DNA from: Saturnia japonica
Taxonomy: Eukaryota; Arthropoda; Insecta; Lepidoptera; Saturniidae
Assembly (NCBI GenBank): GCA_033032175.1
Contig: CM065310.1
Coordinates: forward strand, 5,270,001-5,334,000
Length of the DNA: 64,000 bases
Direction of reading: 5' to 3'
Part shown: in pieces, positions 57,600 to 64,000 of the stretch
Position numbering within the stretch: the stretch's first letter is position 1
How the letters are laid out: every line of letters starts with the position of its first letter
Translations under genes and position numbers: made by a program
Notes under the pieces: model-generated
The model's database searches: none
Seen by the model: only the letters and a program-made list of their open reading frames with translations
What the model was told of the DNA's origin: nothing

Positions 57600-60245
57600 G
57601 TATATAAAGAAATCTACTTATCTTTATCAAGAACTAAAAGTTGAACTACTTTAAATCAGTTTCAAAACATCGAAATTGCTTCCAAGTTGATCGAATTGAA
57701 TGCACCAAGTTTTCTTAATCGATTGCAATGTTAAGCGGATAAGTTGAAAAGTCATACAAAGTTTGCCCTAGACAGGCACTGCCTACATTTTTAAATGGGT
57801 AAGACAACTGGATTTCAATCTACCGTCAAACAAGTATTTTTATTACAACAAGTAATGTGGCCTGTTGGGATTCAAATATAATTTTTTGCCATTAAATTTA
57901 GATAACATCACTGCAAATTTTAATACTCTTATTGGTTAAATAAAATATATTTATTTGATAACGTTAAATAAAGGGAAATTAATTTCTTTCTGTTTTCAGC
58001 ACATGATGTTGCGGGTTAATCTTTATACATGTGGGACGTATACAAAGGAAAGAACATTAATTAACTCTTCTCTACTTTACGTCTCTGCTTTAGGAATACA
58101 CAAATACTTCTTAATTTTAAACTTATAAATCACAATCATACACATCTGACATCGTCATCACAAAACGTCATTACCCCGTAATGACCCGTGTCGCTACTTA
58201 TCTAATTTTGTAGTTTCTTTTATTTTAAATTCGGCATCTAGCCTTTTACCATCATCCCACATATACATACATATATATTCTCCTAGCCGATTACAGCGAC
58301 ATTAATCCGGTAGACTTAATCAAGCTGATTAGAGGCTTAGCTGTTCTGCCCTATTATGAGCACGCTGATGGCTGACGTAGCCCATTTTAATTATAAATAT
58401 ATTGGCGGACGCTGGATACGCAAAATACAATTAACGTGGGTATAGTAAAAGGCCATAGCTGGTCGGGTCTTGACACAATCACGCTTAGTAGCAAGCATGA
58501 GTTTTCGTTGTTTCTCAAAATAAGACACTGTTTTATTGCTACTAAGTTGTGTTAAGATACACTAACGCCCCGATAGATTACTAGATATATTATACACAGG
58601 AACATCTCGAAAAACGACACCTCTAATCGTACTACCAAGGTGAGAGCTACAGGGATTACAATTGGTATAAACTGCTCGCGATCCAGTTGGATATAATTGT
58701 CGTGTCCTAGCGCTCGTAGAAAATATCCCAGATGCGTCTTTATACGTAAATGAATTTTAAAATGACAAAAGGTAATTATCGTCATCAGGTTCATTTGGTG
58801 TATGATAACGATACTTCGAAATTTATTGATGTGAAACATCTAATGCGGCGGGTCAGACAGGTTGTTGGACCCAATGTTGGTTGGCGTTGGCGTGGCGACG
58901 TTTTGCTCCAACGTTGGCGGTGTGAAGCAGAGTTCGTTTTTTTAATAATAGACAGACATTTCAAAGTTTCATGTTAAAACATGGATAGTTTAAAAGCGTT
59001 TGGTAAATATCGCGACCACCATACACATAGTAATAAAATAAAGACTTTCACAGTGGCTTTCTTTTGGTTTGTCGCGTTTCGGGATCACCGGTGTATTTTA
59101 CCATTACCATACCATTACCAATCACCTCTTTGCGTATTGTTGTTTATCTATTAAGACAATAAGTCATATAAAATTCTACAAAATGTAACAAGAATATGTT
59201 AACCTTATTATCTTATCATTAATTAAAATGATTTAGGCACATACAATTAGGCGTAGTAGATTCTAAAAATGGCCAGATTTTGGCCAAAATTACTCGTTTT
59301 TTTAATTCACCTCCTACACTTGGCTGTTTATGAGATTTCACTACTTTTTATAGGCAAAACATCTCAATCGAGACGTAGCCCGTTTTTTACAGCATATTTT
59401 TCTTGGGATAATAAATTTTACGCAGACTTCTTTCTATTATTATAAACAACAATATATATTTAATAAAAAGCTACGAAGACTTTGTTGAAAATGGTTCACG
59501 CTGAAGTAGTAAGTGTAAAACTCTTTTAATAATGCACACACTGCCCTCAACTAGAGTATTACTTTGAAAATCACATAATCTTTGTGTTCTACTTAATAGA
59601 AAATTTTTCGAGTACAACTAAGTGTAATAAAGATTGAAGTAAAAGTATTTCATTTCAGTTTCTTTCTTGAGAATAATATTAATATAAGCAAAGAATATTC
59701 TACAAGGGTAATATTGTTGCACAATATAATGTTCGTTTATATTTATATTGTGGTATTTCTAAGAAATGCGTTGCTAAAAACTACTTTACTATTATAATTC
59801 TCAATAACAATTGATAAAATAAAATGACAAGCATGCTAAAGTATTTATAACGTCTTTTTTAACCCACTTGAGACCTTCGAGTACAATGAAATGAATTTTC
59901 TTTCCATAACACCCACCTTCCTCCTTTCACGTAAAGATGAGAGAGAGCAAACACATCGTAATCGCAAGAACGTGTATTATTCGGCAGCTTATTTCGAACG
60001 CTGAGCGTGAATGAGGGTTGGAATTATTTATTCACATACTCGAATTGGTCCATTAGCTGGTAGGTAACCCAAATAAATATATTTAAGGTGTATATGAAAT
60101 GTTTTTTAGGAAAGGATCTGTATCGTTTTCTATGAACCGGTTTTACAACTACATAAAATAAATATCAACATTGTTATGATTAACAATTTTACAACACAGT
60201 CGTCAAGAATACTCTAAGAAAGCAAATTCATCTATAAGACAAGTA
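57600..60245. other. No gene seen
   Basis: AT-rich. GC-richer patches at 58150-58500 and 58840-58920; in the latter GTTGG/CGTTGGCG words repeat (CCCAATGTTGGTTGGCGTTG then GCGTGGCGACG). A similar 'GCGTGGCGACGTT' occurs at ~47350. A GACCACCAT block near 59013 recalls family B. No gene signal. Confidence 0.35.
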
Positions 60246-60249
60246 ACAG

Positions 60250-60395
60250 AATGTAAAGAGCAATGTCACCGCAGCGATCGACGTGAATTCGAAACGCTGC
60301 AACGAATCTGCGAAGAATACACGTGTAGGCGTGTTCCGGCAGCTGCACTTGAGAGCCAGCCCCTTAAAATCAGGTGAGATAGTAGCCGAAACGCT
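60250..60395 (+). repeat. SINE S2 fragment
   Basis: CGCAGCGATCGACGTGAATT then CGAAACGCTGCAACGA (B-box region), CGTGTTCCGGCAGCTGCACT then TGAGAGCCAGCCCCTTAAAA. The core GAAGGAAAACATCG is reduced (GCGAAGAATACACG). Truncated at the 3' end. Confidence 0.6.
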
Positions 60396-60399
60396 AAAA

Positions 60400-61485
60400 C
60401 CTTTAAAGAACAAGTTATAAATAATTCAAAGATATTCTTATCTTATGTCTGCTAAGATATTGTATTTAGGAAAGTACATAACCGTATTATACAATTACTT
60501 TCATATTTAAAACATTAATAGGTTTTTTTCACTTTATATTACTGTCGCCCTCAATTACCCAAACGAATCGTTAGAAATATTTGAAACTAACATTATCAAA
60601 AAAACATAATATTATCATATGCGTTTGCATATTAAACATTTCAATTCTTTACCGATCATATTATAACTTTGAATCCCGAGAGACGAATTACAATGGGCAT
60701 TAAAGTTCTTTTTCTTTCGCGTGGCAACTTTCGACAGATTTTATTACTTCGTACTTCTATTGCGAAAACCTACAAAAGTTTCAAAAAGGGTTCTATTGTA
60801 AGGTCAACAACTACTCAAGTTTTTCAAGATAATGTATATATACTTAAGACGTGTATATTTTAAAGCGAATGAACGCAAGATTATCCTTATATAGTTTTAC
60901 GAAACTTTGTCTTTTCAATAATGAGTTCGGAATAGAATCTACAAAAAAGTTTTAGTTCTAAGATTAAATTTCCTTACAAAATTATTATAATGGAACAACA
61001 AAAAACGTAAATATCTATTTATTATCGTGAAACCAGAATGTTTAAACGTAAACTTAACACAACACAAAGCTACAAAACAATGGAATAATTAAAGTGGATC
61101 GAAACCCTAATGAATATTAGTGACGTGCGACGATGTGAAGTATTCACCCGCCCGCCCTACGTAATGTAAGCGACGCGTAGAGTTGCCTGTACGTCGATAT
61201 GAATTAAGATCAAGATACATACATAAGTATATATTGCAGTCACATTAACATTTTCATTGATACATTCTGTACACAACATAAACAAAGAATCTATGTAAAT
61301 AAATCTGTCTGTAATTTTTTTTTTTGAAATCTTTTTATAAGAAATCTGTCATAAAAGACAATGATCACGAATATGACATTTTTTGTATGTATGTATGTTT
61401 ATTTGTCCGAATTTATCTCAAAATCGGCTTGACCGGCTTTATGAAATATATTGTACACGGGATGCTTATTTCATGAGACAAATAT
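60400..61485. other. No gene seen
   Basis: AT-rich. At 61135-61205 a GC-rich patch (CACCCGCCCGCCCTACGTAA) stands out but shows no structure I recognise. Near 61380-61480 a repeat-like GTATGTATGTTTATTTGTCC then CGGCTTGACCGGCTTTATGA occurs. Confidence 0.35.
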
Positions 61486-61489
61486 TTTA

Positions 61490-61760
61490 GCATTCAATGG
61501 ATTCACCGTGCGGGTGCCGGGTCCATCGCATAGCAGATAGAGGGAACACGAGCAGTCCCCGGGACTTGCGACCCAGGTGTAGGTTTAAGGGGACCCCTTA
61601 TAATGCACATTAGCGCTCACCTTGACTGGCCGCGATACCCTCCCTGCCAAGCCAGATTTGATAAGAGTCTGTTAATGCTGCTATAGATACCCGTTCTAAA
61701 ACAGAACTTACTGCAGTTCTCGACAGTTTTTTCGAGGTCAATTGATAGACTTAAATCGTA
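61490..61760. other. GC-richer unrecognised segment
   Basis: CCGTGCGGGTGCCGGGTCCA, CAGTCCCCGGGACTTGCGAC, GGTTTAAGGGGACCCCTTAT, GACTGGCCGCGATACCCTCC. It is markedly GC-richer than its surroundings and has small inverted repeats (AAGGGGACCCCTT). Probably a decayed repeat, perhaps a LINE 5' or inner part, but I have no second copy in the window to compare. Confidence 0.35.
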
Positions 61761-61787
61761 AAAAAAAAGTCCATTAAAGTACATTTT

Positions 61788-62770
61788 TATTCATTTATTT
61801 ATTTATTTATTTAATTATACACTATGCGTTAAATACGCAATGGCGGACTTAATGCCTAAGGCATTCTCTGCCAGTCAACCATTAGGTGATGCAGAGTTAA
61901 ATATTGGTAGGTGTAAAAGGTAAGGGGGTTTATTGAAATTATGTTTAACCAATTTAAAATCACAATATATAAATAAAATATCAACACCAAAACATAATAT
62001 ATATAAGACATATATAATACATATATACTACACATATACAATACATACACATAACAACATCATACATAAATATCAATACAATAAATAAAAATATAATTAG
62101 TCAACATTAAGTACTAAATACAGCATTAACCAGATAATTCTGCTAAATGACACTGGTAAAGCCGACGTACCTTGACTTTAAAACTGAAACGATTAGATGA
62201 CATCCTGATTTCATAAGGAAGCGCATTCCATAGGAGAATAGATTGGATATAGAAAGATGAATGTACTAGACCGGAAGTATGGACAGGACAGCAAAGAATA
62301 AGATTATTAGAAGAGCGAAGGTTAAGGTCATGATTAGAGTATAAAAACTGAAAATGTGGAGTTAAGTAGAGGGAGTGTTGGGAGAAAATAGAATAGAATA
62401 CAGAGTTGTCAGAGCCCGCAAACTCCAACGCTGGCGTATGGGTAACCAAGTAAGCTCTGAACGATGGCTCGATACATGGTCATACTTATGAAGATTAAAA
62501 ACAAATCGAATGCAATTGTTGAGTAATCTGTCAAGTTTGTTAAGAAGGTCAGCGTTCAGATCGTAAAAGCACACATCACCATAGTCAATTATAGGAAATA
62601 TTATAGATTGCACTAGCATGGTTTTCGTTTTAACTGGGAGAAAATTTTTCAGGCGATAAAAAGACTTTAGAAGTACCGATCACTTTCTGACTAACTTTGG
62701 AAATATGAGTTCTCCAATCCAATTTGGCATCAATGTGTAAACCAATCGATTTTTATTAATTTTTTTACAT
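61788..62770 (-). mobile_element. 5'-truncated CR1/Jockey-type LINE
   Basis: On the minus strand it carries the end of a polymerase frame, a 3' UTR with GGTTGACTGGCAGAGAATGC then CTTAGGCATTAAGTCCGCCA, and a terminal (AAAT)n array (61788-61814), a microsatellite-like tail typical of CR1/L2-type and some Jockey-type LINEs. The UTR wording is very common in Lepidoptera. Confidence 0.8.
62126..62765 (-). pseudogene. LINE reverse transcriptase, C-terminal part
   Basis: The minus-strand reading, in at least two frames, begins NRLVYTLMPNWIGELIFPKL, with a stop in place of the usual W/F. It continues SVLLKSFYRLKNFLPVKTKT, MLVQSIIFPIIDYGDVCFYD, LLNKLDRLLNNCIRFVFNLH, KYDHVSSHRSELTWLPIRQR, WSLRALTTLYSILFSPNTPS. 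After a frameshift near 62400 it reads HSLYLTPHFQFLYSNHDLNL, RSSNNLILCCPVHTSGLVHS, SFYIQSILLWNALPYEIRMS and ends near 62126. This matches the region after the catalytic domain in CR1/Jockey-like polymerases ('LPVKTK..L.QSLI.P..DYAD', 'LNKLERLQN.CIRFIF', 'WLPIR.R', 'LWN.LP..IR'). The catalytic motif was lost by truncation. Confidence 0.85.
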
Positions 62771-62971
62771 ATGCCTCATTTGAAAATTTATAAGAATAAA
62801 ATTACTAGATACAAATAATTTCTGAGTAATAAACGCGTGCCGCACCATATGGCACCATAATTTCATTTATATGTGTAAAGTCAAACAAAATTTGAGAAAG
62901 AACTGACAGTGCGGTGTTCCTGAAGATTGTAGTGTGATTTTTGTTGTTTTAAGTTGATATTCCGTTTTATT

Positions 62972-63200
62972 AACCGACTTCAACAAAAGCGGACATTCGA
63001 ATGTATTTTTTTATGGATTGTTCAGCCATAACTTCTTTGTTTATGAACCGATTTGGATGATTCTATGTTTGTTGGATATGGGATACCTCAAAGGTGCTCC
63101 AAATTTAATTTCATTGGCATTGAACCTTTGTCTTCGGAAATACTCCAGGGAACTCCTTAAAAACATAGAAATTGGTTTTCGTTTTTGTTAAAAATTCTCT
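62972..63200 (+). repeat. Dispersed repeat family A
   Basis: AACCGACTTCAACAAAAGCG, TGTTCAGCCATAACTTCTTT, TTATGAACCGATTTGGATGA, TTCATTGGCATTGAACCTTT, AGGGAACTCCTTAAAAACAT. The best-preserved family A copy here; same order as at 8056. Confidence 0.75.
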
Positions 63201-63740
63201 TGTATTAACTTAGAAACATTATGACTACGGAAACAAAAAAACAAAAACTTAATAAGTACATACATAACGGTACGATCATTTTTGATATAAACTTTTATTT
63301 AGATTATTTTTTGACACCAAAGTTTTTCGCTCCAGTAAACCTTTTTCCCATCACTAGTGATGTACATTTCAAAGAGCAAGCAGACTCATTTGTAATCACC
63401 ACGTAGAACGAAAGCACCCTGCGGTTCCATCCACCATAAGCTTCCAAACCTTTCTAATTCTGACATCCTAGGGATTGTTTTCTTCTCTTAATTATACAAA
63501 CCGTTCCTACAATTATATGTCTATTGCTAAACTTTGTCCCCAAATTTATGCCTGATGAAAACTTATGCTAAATAGTGTGAATTTTAACCTCAAATCCCTC
63601 GAGTTTAGGCATCATTTAGTGTTATACGATTCAAGGGTCGGCTTGATAAGCAAATGTCGGTCACTAAATTATGTAACATAAAGTTTATCAGTTTATATTA
63701 ACATATAAGAGGACGATAATATGATAGTATGAAATCTATT
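63201..63740. other. No gene seen
   Basis: AT-rich. A 61-codon plus-strand frame at 63221-63406 has no recognisable domain. Confidence 0.35.
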
Positions 63741-63746
63741 ACTTAC

Positions 63747-64000
63747 TAACTGTGCCCCACGGTTTCGCCCGTGTTAAATTCATTCGAAGAACTCTCCATG
63801 GCTCCGCCGCCAACACACCCGTGTAGCCCTTTCGTCGTCTCACTTCCCTTACTTGCCAAATTGCTTCACCTTCACAGTTAGTGCTCCGCTCCTTAGAGCC
63901 GTAGTGTAGTTAGATAGCCTACACTATTCCCTTAGAGTCTAGCTATCATATACAACAATATTTTTCGAATCAGACTGGTAGTACATACATACCATTACGC
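63747..64000 (+). repeat. Family E repeat, cut by window end
   Basis: AACTGTGCCCCACGGTTTCG then CCCGTGTTAAATTCATTC, GCTCCGCCGCCAACACACCC, CTCCGCTCCTTAGAGCCG, TAGCCTACACTATTCCCTTA, GAGTCTAGCTATCATATACA, TTTTTCGAATCAGACTGGTA. Same family as 29505 and 41746. It continues past 64000. Confidence 0.7.

Noticed and set aside
1..64000. A bacterial-style operon, phage or defence system
   Set aside because: No ribosome-binding-site-led gene clusters, and the sequence is dominated by animal transposons.

Overview
The window reads as AT-rich, gene-poor nuclear DNA of an insect, almost certainly a moth or butterfly (Lepidoptera). The evidence is the repeat set. It includes mariner elements with cecropia-type ends, tRNA-derived SINEs carrying a 'GAAGGAAAACATCGTGAGGAAACC'-like core, non-autonomous Helitrons that start TC and end CTAG between A and T, repeats starting AACCGACTTCAACAAAAG, and repeats with a 'GCCCCACGGTTTCACCCGTGT' start. 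I know these from lepidopteran genomes; I could not run a database search. I found no host protein-coding gene, no tRNA or rRNA gene, and no bacterial or viral genome. Nearly every recognisable protein stretch is a decayed transposase or the C-terminus of a reverse transcriptase. The one exception is an unrecognised open frame at 34.2-34.5 kb, partly copied at 36.2 kb.

Layout. 0-13.5 kb: a MITE-like repeat, LINE 3' ends, a full-length but frameshifted mariner (1817-3090), several SINEs, and a second, internally deleted mariner (12214-13095) inserted in a repeat made of ~125 bp units. 13.5-25.2 kb: mostly anonymous AT-rich DNA with SINE/LINE fragments and a Helitron (20593-21082) that splits an older repeat. 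25.2-27.5 kb: a set of nested insertions in which every level keeps its target-site duplication. A hAT-type MITE contains two solo LTRs, and one LTR contains a 5'-truncated Jockey-like LINE with an intact poly(A) tail. 32.4-33.2 kb: a Helitron with an internal 237 bp tandem duplication. 34.26-38.06 kb: a 1,897 bp head-to-tail duplication with about one substitution between the copies I compared. 41.4-43.6 kb: an old repeat interrupted by a Helitron and by a 532 bp MITE with 34 bp terminal inverted repeats. 44.7-46.05 kb: a Tc1-like transposase pseudogene. 52.2-53.7 kb: LINE-type fragments. 57.2-57.6 kb: a Helitron split by a LINE 3' end. 61.8-62.8 kb: the 3' part of a CR1/Jockey-type LINE. The window ends inside another common repeat.

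There is no operon or pathway here. What can be read is a relative chronology of insertions, read by dating each element against the one it interrupts. The long anonymous stretches may be intergenic or intronic; the sequence alone does not settle which. The most notable structures are the four-component nested cluster, the near-identical 1.9 kb tandem duplication, and the MITE whose empty target site survives in a sister copy of its host repeat.
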